A stretch of DNA of 64,000 bases from Sphagnum compactum (Eukaryota > Bryophyta > Sphagnopsida > Sphagnales), in contig OZ234498.1 in the NCBI GenBank assembly GCA_965153455.1, forward strand, positions 19,592,001 to 19,656,000. Direction: 5' to 3'. Within the stretch, counting starts at the first letter, position 1; each line of letters opens with the position of its first letter. Of this stretch, positions 13,701-27,128 are shown in pieces. Below the pieces are notes generated by a model. That model was not told the origin of the DNA. It saw nothing but the letters and a program-made list of their open reading frames with translations, and did no database searches. A program made the position numbers and the translations under genes.

Positions 13701-16700
13701 CAAATCCGAGTGAGTGCTGCAGCTGTATGTTGGGCCACTGGTGAATCTGGGTTGCTTGACTCGATACCTCGAGAAGCTATGACACGTTCTAAGGCTGGAA
13801 CAGCACTATACCCCACACAGAGGTCACAAAGTTCATCTAGTGAGCCATATTCAGTTGCTAGAGGGTCTGGCCTTTGTGGTGAGGATGGTGGCACCTGTGT
13901 CTGGTAAGGAGATGGAAGGGGAGGTGGTGGAAGGCCATCTGGTGGAAAGAACAGACTGCATGCATCACTGTAGTGACAGTGCTGAAACATAAACTGCATA
14001 AGATCTTGCCGAGAATACTGCCAAATTCAACATTGAAGCAGGTTAGATCATCTGTTCCTTCTTTTCTTTTTCACAACTGCACGTAAAAGGAGAATAGTCA
14101 GACTAACTATGTTAGATGATGGATTGGACAAATAACTGACCTCTTGTAGATAGTACACACTTTCTTCATAGCGCTGATCATCAAGGTGAGTGCGGGGACA
14201 CTCCTCTATGTTACCCTGCATTGTCAGTGCTTGGTGACTGTCTGCTGAATCCTCAGATGACCTTCGAGATCTATCCTGCTTGTTGAAGGAAGGCATGTAG
14301 AGCACATTCAGATATGAATCTGCTGAAAGTGAGTCATCTGATGAAGATGACACACTTCTTGCCGTATGAACATACCTGCAGGGATAAAAAAAATTTGGAG
14401 GGAGGGGGGGGGGGGGAGAGACACAGTTAGGCTTCAAAATAAACCCACTGAAACATGGTGCATTTGTGCAGAGTTTGTGTGATTTGCAGCTTGACAAAGG
14501 ACTGCCTCTCAGGATCTCGAGTCAAGAGAAAGAAATTTAAAAAGCTCACAAGCTGCGGGCGGCAAACACTTCAGCTGGTGGGCCTGTGTCCATGGCATTA
14601 ACTATCTTCCGCACAACTGGTGCTGGATCACCATCATGTAATCGAAGACACTGCCTGCCACCTCCAATGAAAGAATTAGCATCAAGTTACAACACACACA
14701 AGTAAAAAGTGAGAACTCCTTGCACTCTCTATATAAGAACCCACAGTAGAAAGACAAAAAACCTGACCCCAAGCACCCAAATGCAGCTGAAAAATCCTAC
14801 TAAGTCACATGTGGATAGATGCTTACTTAAATTTCACGCGAGCCTGTGCATAGTTCTCTATACGAAGGAGCGCATGACCCCATGCTTCCCAGACTGGAAA
14901 TGCATCAATCTGCAATGAGTGATCCAGTGTCTCATCAAAGCAGATTTCAATAATTTCAGATACATAAAGCCTGTGGACTCCAAATGAGTGGTTCCACATA
15001 TTCGATTCTTCTGCACCGGGTACATTCTTCAGACACATAATGCCCACAAAAGCGTTTCAAAATCACAAAACTATTAAGAGAAGGAATCACAATGGGGTGT
15101 TACCTCGCATTTCCTACATGTTAGGTCAGCCAGATGATAGTGTTCATCTGAAATGAGCCTGTCACGGAGCTGTTTTGTTGCTCCCTCATCAAGCAAGTCA
15201 TCAAGTGACGCTGGGAAATAAGACCCAAACAAACTTTGGAGAAGCTCCACACGATTCAACCAGAGTTCTGCTTGTGCTCGAGCTCCAGAGAGGTCAGTCT
15301 GAATGGGACTTTCTGCACCAGTGTTTCTTCCAGGAGTTGCTTTAGAAGTGGCTACTTGGCTTGAATGTTGTTCTTTGCAGATGTTTTTTGTCCCTTGTGT
15401 GACTGCTGCTGCTGCTTCTGCACCGCTTGACAGGTTTCCTGGTTCACCCAGGAGCTTTGATAATAGGTCTTGTGCATGTGTAAGAGCCTGTTATAGGTAC
15501 GTGTGGAAGACAACTGGTTAAAGCATAATCCAGTAGTGTTCTTATACTATGCAAGAATCTCCCTGTGGACAAAAAAAAATGTACAAACTATTAGACAGAA
15601 AATGCATGAACCTACAAAACATGCCAGTACCCAGAACCACCCACCTTTACAAACACATTGGTGGCATGGAAAGCCCTTTCAGCTGATTCATGGAAAGAAG
15701 AAAGGGGAAGTTGATCCAAAGAAAGGTCTTTCTTTATTTGTGTAATGCACAGATCAACAGCTGCCTTAGCAGCAGTTGCTTCTCCAGAACATAGCTCCAG
15801 CAAAGCCTGTAAAAAACAACACCCCCACACAGCAAAACCCATGGCTCAGGATCAACTAATTTTGACATCAAATACAAAACCCAAACCTTCCAAGTGTCAA
15901 TTCTTCAAAGTCCATAGAAGGGAGAAAAAGGCTTGGGATATGGGATGTGAACAAAATGAATGGTAAATGCACACCTTGAAAAGAATGAAACTGGGGGCAC
16001 TCGCATAGCGATGCAAGCTACGAACAGCATCATCCTTTTGCGAGTCTCCAGTCAACACCCATTCCTCTGTCATTGCAGCTGGGGCAAGTCGCCCATAATT
16101 TTCTACAGTAGCTGTGGGCCCAGTCAATGAGGGTTCTTCTGGAAGACCAGCCAATGCTTCCCATGTTGCCTTCTGAAAAGGTGGGAGTGTCCCAGTTGAT
16201 TTCCTCTTTCTGCTGCTGCTGCTGTCGGGACTTATGATTTTGTTTCCTGTGTCCCGTTGAGCCCATGAAAAGGCCCGCTTTTGAAGCGATGTCAATCCTG
16301 TGCTGAAGTTGGTCCGTGTGGGGGGCACAACATGACCAATGGGCTTGATAGATGATGCTGAACTCGATACCTGATGTCTCCGTTCATAAGGTACATTGCT
16401 ACTACTAAGAGCTTTGGCTGCATAGATCATGACAAGATCATCATCCCGCAGAGAGGGAAATGCTTGCAATAACTGCAAAACAAAGACCCAAATCTCTCTT
16501 CATGAGCCATCTGCAAAACAACCAATGACATCTACTACTGGGCTATTGGCTTGGTCCTAACTGAGAACATATATGAAAGGATGCAGAGATTGCATTTGTG
16601 AATGTACCTGAGAGGCGACCCGCAGTTGTTTACCCATTAACAGAGTTTCAAGAATCAACCGAGGATGCTCGTGCAGTGCCGAACAACGCTGCTGCCAAGG

Positions 16701-19700
16701 TAAAGGGAGGGCTCCCAGCATACGCAGACCCAATGCTAGCTGATTGAGCCTGGCATGCTCCTCTTCTGAGAGAGTACCGACCCTCCGCTTCAGGAAGAAA
16801 TGGACCTGTAGAAAAAGCATGCAACACAAAATTCTATTTATGGCCTGCAAAAAGGAACACAACGGGTAGGCATGTATACAACTTCCAGAAAAAAATAAAA
16901 TTCAGAGAAGCTTTTTCTCTGGCTCATCATATGCATCTAGACTGATAGAGAACTAGTCTCTGTCTGTCTAGGAGAATATTACCAGCAGCTGTTTGGACTG
17001 AAGATTTGGAAGCTGTTCCATAGCTGCCATAGCCACAGGTAATGCATCGTCTGGTTCACGCAACGAATTCAGAAACCGTAGACCTCCAGCAGGTCCTCCA
17101 CCAGCGATCGGGTCACTGGTCAACAGCTTGACCAGCTGCCGACCTTGCAGTTCTCTCCTCAACTCACTTGATAGCTTAAATGTTTCAGCTACATCAAGTG
17201 CAGCTGACACTGCTCCCTTTCCTGCTAACTGGAGAGCCAGTCCTTCCGGATCACTTTGACAAAGTGACTCCACCTGCAGAGAGTGGCAGTAGTAGTAGTA
17301 GTATTCTTATCAGTATAGCAACCTTCAAAACCTCTACTTTGGTGAGCTGCTTGACAAGGAGAGCCAGATTGAGTGGGTGGGTACAGAGAGTGCCCCATAC
17401 TTCTTGCCAATGTGTGAAGCAATTGTCAGCCTGAAGAATGCGACCATACTGCTGCAGCACCTCTCTCTTTCTCACAACCTACATCAAGATTCACATCCCT
17501 GTGAGATCATCATCCATCTTGTAAACTTTCTCACTCCAGTTGTTCTGTAACCGTTGAGGATGTAAACCCCTAAACCCTAAGCCCTAAACCACATAAGCAC
17601 ATGTTCTCACAACAATCATCCCAAACTTCTATTTGGAAGTTCAGAAGGAGAGACTAAAGATTCAAATTGATTGACAAATTCCATCTTTGTACTAAGCTAC
17701 AAAATCAAGGTGATCTGGGGTGGTGGATTGTAAACCTCAAGGTGGATTGGATCTGTGCAAGATAGATGACAGCTGCACATGGTGAGCACATCAAGTGCTG
17801 CATCAAGCTCCCACCGCTGCAAGTACCTGCCCAAATTTGGGTTCCATACAGAGAGACAGGTGTAAGCAAAAAAAATCCAGGCAAGCAAAAAGAAGTGCAC
17901 ATTGATCCACAGAGACTACTTCACAAAAACACGATCACAAGAAGCACTCCTTGACATACAGATCCTTTTACTGTCTGTCTGCTAAACAGATACAACACCT
18001 CACTCTCTGCTGAACCGTAAACCGTAAACCCCTAAAAGCCCTACTCCCTAAACCCCTGGGCCTTGCATTCACATGAGCGCATTTCACACCCAAAAAACCA
18101 TTCCATACTTTAGAGCAAGAGTAGCTGCCAAGGTCTTGTTACGAAGGCGGATGCAGTACTGCCAGCTGCTGCTATAAAGGTGGTGACCACCACCACGGCC
18201 TTGCCATTGGTTACCACCAGACTGGGACCCACCAGTCTCCTCTCCTCGCTCAATCAGTAACTGGAGCAGTGAGTCAGGTGCCCCATCATGCAAACATCGG
18301 TCTGCCAATGCCAACGCATCCACCAGCTTTCCCTCCTCCATCAGCCTGCAGAAGAAAAACAGCCCTCTCTCTGATGTTCACATTGCTGTCATGGACTCCA
18401 CAAATCTGGTTATGAAGTTCTCATTTCATTTGGTCCTCAAAACTCAGGAGCCCAGGGTTTAGCGTTTAAGGTTACTACCTTTGAACAGCTTCTGCAAAAG
18501 GAGCCTCATTCTCCCAATCAAACATGAGTGAGTATGAGCCTCTGAGGTCCGGGTCCTTGGAAATCTTTGTCCCTGTGGATACACCATCCAGGTTATCTAA
18601 AGCCAGAGACAGAGAATCATCATCCCATGTCACCACTGAGCTTGGGAACCTTGATGATGATGGTGCATCTTCCTCCTCTCTGTCAGAGAGTGAGTCCATA
18701 TCTTCTTTTGGACGTGGTCGCTTCAGTGATGCCCTTTTCTCTTCTTTGTTCTCAAAGTGATCACTAAGCTTGCAAGAAGACAAAATAGGCGAGTCAGATA
18801 GATGTTGTGAGTTTGCTTCTCGTTGGATCCACCTGTTCAAGGGTGGGTAACTGCAACGCCACAAAATACAGTCAGTCACTCATCACAATGATCATTGAAT
18901 CAATGGATGCATTTCAATGCAAAGAGACAATAGAAAGGGGATAAAATTAGACAGAAGGGCAAGCGACACAAACCGTTCAGACTGCTCCAAAGCAAAATCA
19001 TACAATAAGCGATCTGTATCATTGTGGGCACTGTTTGAATGGTTGGATCTTGCTGTGAAGCGACTTTGGCCAAAGACACAGGCAAGAACCGAGCGCACAA
19101 CTGACAATGTGGCAAGGTGCTTCACAACGTCCAGTTGCAAAGGGTAAAGTTGTGGTGTCTTGTGTTCATTTGCAGAAGAAGATCCTGTTGATTCATGGGC
19201 ATCATCAACCTCTTGACCAGCAGGCAATTGTACCTTGTGGGTTGGGAGCTTTCTGATGCACGCCCAACCCTTGCCAGCAAGTGGAGGGTAGACTGGTGGC
19301 ACACAAGCTGAGATGATCTGCACAATATTCCACACATATGAGCACAACTTGCAAAATACACAAAACTGGTGCATAGCTGGGAAACTTGGCAGTCACCCGC
19401 ATTCTCAAACGTACTTACAAAGCTAAACCCTGAACCCTAAACCCTGTATAAAGATTGCACTGAAGTTTACAAGCTTGGCCAAGCTTACAACTATGCATGA
19501 CAACACTCTCTTTGAGATGGTTTAATGATGCACCCGATGAGGCAATTGCATTGATATCAGTTCAGAAGAGAAGAGAAAACCTGGTGCACCAAATCTGCTC
19601 CCATGATCTCTGCAACCTTTCCCGCAGCATCTGCACTTCCTCGCTCAAAGGCAAGACGCGTCAACAGCTGCATGCCATCATGATACAGCAAGAAAACTTC

Positions 19701-22700
19701 AGAGTCACAGATAGAATGGACAACAACCAAGCAGTCAAGGCCCCCACTGTCAACCTCAAATCTCAAAGACACAGCTGTGTAGGGAAACTTTGGGCTCCTT
19801 GTTGCCCTAAACCCTAAACCCTAAGCCCTAAATGAGTGTGTAGCTTAGTTTTAGGGTTTAGCTGCATGGCCCTCTGAAACAGGTGGAAAAGGCTTTGTGG
19901 GTTGTCATGCCTGCACAATTCAGCTCAAGATAAGCTCTCCCAGAATACTACCAACAAAAGACTGAAAATATGATTGTAAGAGACAACAGATGGAAGCGTC
20001 AACTAAGCAAAGAACATGGGCATTTCAGTAAGCTCAGTAAGCTTGGAAACAGGGGGGCAGGAATTTTCTTACATCACTTGGGTGTTCATAGATAAGCTTG
20101 AAGAAGTTGAAGTCATGTGTGGTGTCGACACCATCCACGATATCACCAACAGTGGCAATGTAAAGTATGAATGCTGAGAGATATGCCATAGGCTTGTTAC
20201 TCAACGACCCAAGAAACCTCTTTAAAGTCCCTTTGGAAGAAGAAGCCACTGCCACCTTCCCTGACAAGTCTCCTGATCCAGAACTGGACATTGCAGCAGG
20301 AGCAGCAGCATCCTTTGAGCTTTGTCTTGAAATGGCAGAGAAGCCAAAACCCACACCAATACTGTGCTCTGCTCCAAGCAATGGCCTCCTATCTCCCTGG
20401 CCACCTGTCCAATCATCACTGTCCTCATCTGCCAGCGCCTTCACAAGGTTGTGAAGTTTACCTGCAACCCATCTCATTATGGTGCATAAGAAACCATCAA
20501 TCATAGGAAGTGACACTGTTCCTGGAAACAATCACAAAATGCTTATGAGCAGAGTAGAACTCTTGTCTACACACACGCACCACTCAAAAACTGTCGCTTG
20601 CCACTATTAGCATCCTCAATTGTCTGCTGCAGTATGGCTAGTGCCCGCTGCCGTAGTACTTGCCTCGAGCTGTCTGTCCCTGAGCTTGATACCATATCAG
20701 CACCAGACAAGACTGCTTGCAAAGACCCACCTTTCTGCTGACAAATAAACAGCCAAAGTATTCTGTGTTAAGTTCCCATGTTGTGCATGTCTGTGTTTCT
20801 GCTTAGTCTCTTCATCATTCCAGATAGCCCTACTCATCAGACTCTCTGCTTGTGGCCACAGACCCAACATTCAGATAGGATGGAGCAACAGACAGAGTGA
20901 GAGAGAACCAGATTTTGGGGGTGTGTGTGCGGGTGGGAAGCTGGGAAGGGGGAAACCTGTTCTAGAATATCCAGCAGTCGGAGTACCAAGCGCTTAGCTA
21001 CCAATACCATACATGCCTCCTGACGCTGCTCTACCACTCCTTGGCCCTTATTCCCCGAATGAGAGATTTGGGACAACACAGCAGATGCCTACAGTCATGA
21101 ACAAAAAGTTTTGTAAAGATGCCCAATATCTTCCAGCAGGGTGGGAAAATCTCTGAGTCATGATAGCTATCTGAACAAAACCCTTAAAAGAAGGAGAAGA
21201 CCTGAATAACCCAAGATGAAAAGGAACACAAAAACGAGAGACAGAAAAGGAAAATAAATCTAGCCAAGATGGTGGATGATAAGTCTGAAGCTTTTTTGCC
21301 ACCTTGAAGCTATGGAGATTGCATAGACGAAACTTCTTGTTTTGTATTCTTCATCCAAGCACATAAGTTGGGAAGGCTGACCAAAGCTTAGGTTTAGGGT
21401 TTATGGTGAAATTCACTGCATCCATTTTAAGTGCATATTCCCTTACCCGATCTAGAAGCTGCCTTGCCATGTCCACAGAACTCACGGAAGTCACAGCAAT
21501 ATCAATGCAGAGAAGAGCCTGCAAGGTTTTCCATCAAAGAAAAAACATAGTCAGAACAATTCCCCCCCAAAGAAAACACAAGCGGCTAGAGGTTGCCATA
21601 TTGAGTGACACCCATGACTACATTTTCATGTCCTCAAGATCAGAAACTGTGACTTTGAGGGTACATGCTGAAGTTGGGCACAAGCAAAAATTCAGGGTCG
21701 CAAGGTCATCATCACATAGGTGGGCAGGTATGAAAGCTGTACATTGGTGAGAGGTGGTAGTGGTGCACAAAGGGCAGAAAATCTGTGACCCTCCTCTGTG
21801 CTGGATGACCTGTTTGCTGCTCCTGAGACTCCATTGTCAACCTAATGAGCACCCACCACATTCAATACAAATTTCTGTTTGCTATGATGGTTATCCAGTC
21901 CAGATATGACTGCCAGGCAGTTGTAGTACTGTTTGTATGTGCAACAGACTGAACCTTTTCTGCAGACTGGTGTGGTTTTTCTTTGGAGGAAGTGGAAAAT
22001 AAGAGAGAAAGAGTGATGATGCAATTGTCTTGCTTACAACTGCTGATAATGACTGACCAAGCTCAGAAATCGACACTGTCAGTTGCACTTGTCCACTACA
22101 GTGGGAGTCTTGATGTGAGAATGATGTTAGAAGAAGGGGTTGTTAGGGACCTACGTCAGTAGAGGCTCTTGTCAAAGCAGTGTCGTCAACCCATTTAGCA
22201 AGTTGCAAGGTGGCTGCTTCCTCAGGTAGCAATCCAAAGCGATGTACAGTTTCTTCCCCCAAATCATATTGCTTCTGCTGCACACACCTGTGTCAGCAAC
22301 CTCATGAGCATCAACACATATCACAGCTCTGCACCTTCTCCATGATGCTGCAGTTATGTATGAAGAAGGGTTTAGGTTTTAGGGTTCAACCCTAAACCCA
22401 ATGGACATAAGGCTAGGGAAACTACTAAGAGTGCAATGGATGCAGAAAACCCAAGTCTTCTCAAAATCAGAAAAAAGTGCCATGTTTACCTCCCTTTTCA
22501 AAAGGAAAAAAAATGCTACCCAAAGCAGAGAATGCTCCACTACAATCTTGAGAACATTACATGTTGAGCAATGTTGAAGGAGCTGCACGGAGGACTGCTA
22601 GTGCTTCCCCCCACTGCCATGGCTGCTGTGGTGACAATGGAGATAGGTGCTGCAATACTGCAAGGCGCCATTCCCACTCATCTATGAAGCACTGGAGATG

Positions 22701-25700
22701 CTCAGCTTTCTGTCTCCAAGCCTTCTTTGCTGCTCTCCCTGGAAATCTGAGGATGCCAAGGGCTCCTGCTGCTGCTGCTCCATTTGAATCACTTGTGGAG
22801 TCACTGTTTCCTTCAAAATCTAACCCATTGTTCACTGGCATGCACTGCTGAAGCAACTTGAGGATGTTGCTCATAAATGCAACAGCTGTCAACTGCTCTG
22901 ATTTCTGAGACATTGCTCCTCCAACATCCCCTTCACCATGCCCTTCAACAACAGTCTGCACTATTTCTGGTTCAGATGATCCTTTGCCTGCAGATGGTCG
23001 AACATTCATTTCCTCCATACACAAAAGAAAAACCACAATCTCCATCATCCAAATCTGCACAAGAGAGTGAGTGAGTTGGGTGGGTATCAGGATGGAGGAG
23101 AAATTACTCAGAAACACCAAATAGAAACCACCTACCTCTGGATATGAGTGGTTTACATCACCATCCCTTGACATGCTCTGCTGCTGAAGACAAATTGGGA
23201 AACAAAGTGGCAGCTCCTAGATTACACTGCAGTTGTGATGGGACAGATATGACATCATCATATAGCCAAAAATGTTGAGACTAACAGACATACCCGACGA
23301 CCAGGAGTGCCGATGGCTTCCAAGTGTTCATGAAGCTGCTGCAGAAAAAAGCTTGCTCTCTGCTGTCGCTCTTCATTCTTTGAGCCATCAGATGCACCCA
23401 GCAGCTGCATGCAAGTCAATGCATGGACTGCAGCTTGCACCCCAAAATGCATGTGTACAAGCTCCAGGTCAAGATGCCTTTGGGAATCACAAAAGGCCAG
23501 CCCCAGGATGAAGTCAGTTGGAAGAGAATACAAAAATGTGATTGCAGAGAGAAAACTCCACAAAAAACATATATGGATAAACAAATCCAAATGGTGAGTC
23601 AGTAAAAAAAAACTTACTGGTACACTTACAGATGACAAACACAAGATGTTATGGTAGTAGAAGGTGGGTTGCTGAGAGACATAAGTCTTACCTACACTCG
23701 GCAGCAGAGTCAGAAGTGCCAGTGGGTTGCAATCTCACAAACTCAAGAGCATCACTCAGCTTAATGTCTGGAACCATGTCAAACAGCACCTACAAAAGTC
23801 ATGCATGTCCTCAATAAGAAAATCTCAAAAGATGGATATGGGCAGTCAGTTATTGCATGCATCAAGCACAAGACTTCAAGAACAGAACAACCATAAACCC
23901 TAAACCCCGAATCCCACAGATGGAGCTTGTTTGACACAATGCAAATCTCAATGGAGGATCATATGTCACAAGCCAATGTCCAAATTCATCTGCAATGTGG
24001 CACTTAGATGGATTCACTTGTTGGGATCTAAGGATCCTCACCTGCACAGGTGAATGCATGGCCAAGCGCTCAAGAACAAGGTTTGCAGCAAATGAGTTGG
24101 CAGGTGCACCGTCATCATCATTATCATCTTCCTGAGCAGCTTTGCTTCCAATCTTGCTGAAGATCCGAGCACTGCTTGCCAGCCTTCCCTTTCCCAAATT
24201 GACATGTGCAACAAAGTAAGCCAGCTCCAATCGATAGCACAGCTCATCACACAGCTGCTCCACACAAGACAACTGAAATCCAGCACACAATAGATCATTG
24301 GTCCTTCACTGAACATGAACCAAATCATGAGAATGGTACGGATCCTATGGAGTCAAAATATAGGTCTATGCTGCTCAAAAGGAAAAGCCAACCTCGTCAG
24401 CTGAATCTGCATGCAACTGCTGGCCTACAGTCTCTTGTCTTCTTCTTCTGATCCATAGAAGCTCCATCAGCTGCCGCCTCTCCTTTGTCTGGCCTCTCAA
24501 TAGATCCCAACCCATAACCGCCACCAATGGTTGCAGTCGAGGATATGGAGCAACCACATCTGCTGCTTGTTGAAGCTGACCACTCCTGATTGAAGAGAGT
24601 GCAGTCTTCACCACCGACTCGAGTATATGAGCTCCATCAACACGTGCATACCGAAAAGCCTCTTTCAAGTACATCGAGATTGCAGCAGAGGCTTCTTCTG
24701 TTAGCAAATTGCTTTCTTGATAAGAAGCAGAAGAAGAAGAAGGCTCACCCATTCGCAGCTGCTGCATTTGTTGATGAAGCCGCTCGAGCACTGGTGGGTA
24801 AAGTTCATTGGCAGATATCTTGCTTTGTTGTAGTTCTTCTCGAAGTATGTGGTCCTGTGCAGACTGATCAAGAAGTCCCCACATCAAAAGAAAATTGTCA
24901 AGAAAAAAATTACACTAGAAAAGAAGAAATGAGTATGGATTCCTAAACACTTTGCATGCCACCAAAACCCTAAACCCTAAACCAACTGGGGGGTTTGACC
25001 ATGTCCAACAAAATCTATCAGCTTAATTCTCTTTCTGAGAATGTGTAAGCAAAATTGTGTCAGCAGCTGGACAGTTGAAGGACCGACCCCAGTAACTATT
25101 GAATCCTGAAACCCATTACCTCCACCAGCCTACAGATCAGGCTGCTCCCAGAGGCAAGGCTGCATTCATGTATGGTCATCACAATATGCTCATATTCCTC
25201 TCCTTCCATGGATTTGGTCTCCCGAAAGATGGCTGTCACTGCATCACTGGAGAAACATCCAGTAGACAAACAAAAGCAAAAGTTAAGACAAATCTGGAAG
25301 GTACTCAGAACAACAACAACATTCTTCCTGGGCAGCTGCATGAACTGATTCCCAATTGTCTTAAATTGTAACCAAAGGACATTATCTATGAAATCACAGA
25401 GAAATCTCCACAACAACACTACTTTGAAGGGTAACATGACAATGAGTGCAGTCATGAACCCTAAACCCTAAACCTATAAAGAGACTGCAACAATTTTGCA
25501 AAAACTGTGGAATTGGGCCTGCTACCAAGAAATGCAGCATTGCAACAAACCTGCATTCTGATTCACTTGGTCCAAAGTCTTCATGGAGGTACTGCAAGTG
25601 CTTAGCTGCTTTCACCAGTTGGCCCACCTTCACATCCTCCATGATTTGTTGCAGATGTGCATGCTGTACTTCCTTTTGGATGACTGAACCCATCTACGCA

Positions 25701-27128
25701 CACAAAGCAACCAATTTGCCACAAGAATCGCTGCTGAGTCTCAGAAAAGAAAAAAAAGAGAAAGAAAAAAAAATCCAGACCTATGATGCAGATGGCACCG
25801 GCCAAGAGTTTGAGGCTGACCTCAAAGTCTTTACAGAGCTGAGACAATTTCCACATTTTGTCAGCTGGATCGTCATTTGCGGCTTCTTCTTCTGCTGCCT
25901 TTTCAGAGTTATTACTTCCATCTAAATCTCTACCAGATGATACCATAGCCGGCGAATCCAAATCATCACTCTGCTGCTGCTGTTGCCTCCAAATGTTCTG
26001 ACACAACACATCCAGAAGCTCAGGATGGTGAATTGTCAAAAATAGTAACCACTTTCTCTCCATGCCTGACAGGATGTCCTTGCCACCTCCAAGAGTTTGT
26101 GTAGTAGTTGACTCCTCTACACTGTGCACATTGCTCTCAACATCCTTATCTCCAACTTGTCTCTCCTTCTCATTGCTGTTCTCTTGATCCTCTCCATCCC
26201 CTCCCGATACACATCCTGTAACAAATTGGAGTGTTCGATTCAGCTGATCAACACCTGCTGCCACAATCTTCTCCATGAGTTGAAGACCCGCTTTCTTCAC
26301 ATCTTTCAAATCTTCTTCAGCTCCATTTACACTTGCTGCTTTACCTCCTCCATAGAGAGCCCCTACTTCTTCTCGCTCCGCTCCTCCCTCCCCTACAAGG
26401 TTCCAAAAATAAGCAATGGGAATGCAGAAAAATCATTTTTGTTGCTATTTCACAATTCAGTCAAAGACCAGTGTAAGAGAACAAACACAAAGCTCTTACA
26501 CCCGAAACTAGGGCAGCTGCAACAGATGTCCCAAAGTGACCCCATCATCAGGACATTCAAAGAGAATACAAAACTGGTAATGGACAAGACCCATTTTGAA
26601 ACCTTCACTCTCATCAGATTCTAAAATGCACAAATCCCACATCAACACCATCTGCATACCTGACTCCACAATGGCTTCACCCATGATATCACTAGCAATT
26701 GCATCCCCATTTTCAAGCACAATGCTCTTCAGAAATTCCATGAAAAGGAGGAACTCGATGCCATCGTAAATAGGTTGGCAATGCAAGCTCCACCAATTGT
26801 CTCTTGATGACAATCGGTAATCCAATATCTCCCGACTGGCCACCGCTTCTTCATGACTTCCATCACCCTTGTCCAGCAGCTTTTCCTCCATTGCCTGGAG
26901 CTCTTGGAGACACATCCATGCCAAATGTGCAGAGGATGGCACACTTTCCGACCATACAATCCCCTTGAGCTTCCACACTTGCAGGACTATAGCACGGTAG
27001 ATGTCACGTGCCACTCGTGGGTTCCGCTCACCCAAGCTCAGCAGAGTTGCACGCATAAGCTCAAACTGCGAGAGGAAGAGGTAGTTGACAATTGCCCCTC
27101 CAAGCATCCGCTCCTCCTTTCCCTCCAT
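10730..27128 (-). CDS. Plant spastizin/ZFYVE26-like protein (no FYVE finger), 40 exons
   Basis: Exons, 5' to 3': 27128-26660, 26392-25781, 25683-25551, 25246-25120, 24914-24393, 24272-24042, 23789-23692, 23477-23294, 23183-23136, 23054-22561, 22287-22151, 22075-22038, 21841-21743, 21518-21447, 21088-20957, 20737-20581, 20461-20073, 19667-19581, 19317-18974, 18850-18479, 18345-18109, 17826-17736, 17478-17401, 17273-16983, 16805-16608, 16472-15975, 15806-15645, 15487-15104, 14909-14827, 14654-14550, 14375-14141, 14017-13652, 13459-13358, 13031-12888, 12385-12297, 12047-11971, 11763-11648, 11402-11311, 11155-11056, 10792-10730. The total is 8256 bp, 2751 residues, phases consistent throughout. 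Family blocks seen: FIDEWEWRLAVLQ, WELDAALDVLTMCSCHL, LAGKGAVSAALDVAE, RRELQGRQLVKLL, SPQRPDPLATEYG, NIKGTIDDDDWDQ, LKSAFQIASRS, ending DMCKQWLASH. This matches my memory of the Arabidopsis protein annotated 'zinc finger FYVE domain protein' (At2g25730). Human ZFYVE26 (SPG15) works with spatacsin and AP-5 in lysosome reformation and autophagy; the plant role is inferred only. The start ATG opens the conserved MEGKEERMLGGAIVNYLFLS. No FYVE zinc ligands are visible. Confidence 0.92.
14401..14416. repeat. Poly-G tract in intron
   Basis: A near-continuous G run on the plus strand (poly-C in gene sense) lies just upstream of the exon at 14141-14375 in the ZFYVE26 gene. In gene sense it adds to the polypyrimidine tract before the acceptor. 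Confidence 0.8.
17563..17590. repeat. Intronic telomere-type block
   Basis: About 3.5 units of CCCTAAA (one variant CCCTAAG) lie in the ZFYVE26 intron between the exons at 17478-17401 and 17826-17736. In gene sense it reads TTTAGGG. Confidence 0.85.
18012..18057. repeat. Intronic degenerate telomere-type block
   Basis: Units reading CCGTAAA, CCCCTAAA and CCCTAAA lie in the intron at 17827-18108. They are more degenerate than the neighbouring blocks. Confidence 0.75.
19423..19445. repeat. Intronic telomere-type block
   Basis: Three CCCTAAA/CCCTGAA units lie in the intron at 19318-19580. Confidence 0.8.
19804..19860. repeat. Intronic telomere-type blocks in inverted orientation
   Basis: About four CCCTAAA units at 19804-19832 are followed after about 15 bp by TTTTAGGGTTTA at 19849-19860, giving a small inverted pair that could fold. 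The pair lies in the intron at 19668-20072. Confidence 0.85.
22366..22399. repeat. Intronic palindromic telomere-type block
   Basis: GGGTTTAGG..TTAGGGTT is followed directly by AACCCTAAACCC, making an inverted telomere-repeat pair in the intron at 22288-22560. Confidence 0.85.
24966..24983. repeat. Intronic telomere-type block
   Basis: Perfect CCCTAAACCCTAAACC in the intron at 24915-25119. Further short blocks occur at 21390-21402, 23893-23909 and 25457-25475, each in a different intron of the same gene. Confidence 0.85.

Noticed and set aside
25684-25694. Exon start at ATG 25693 in the ZFYVE26-like gene
   Set aside because: An acceptor there is out of phase with the previous exon. The TTCAG just inside, giving an exon start at 25683, restores phase and the conserved frame.
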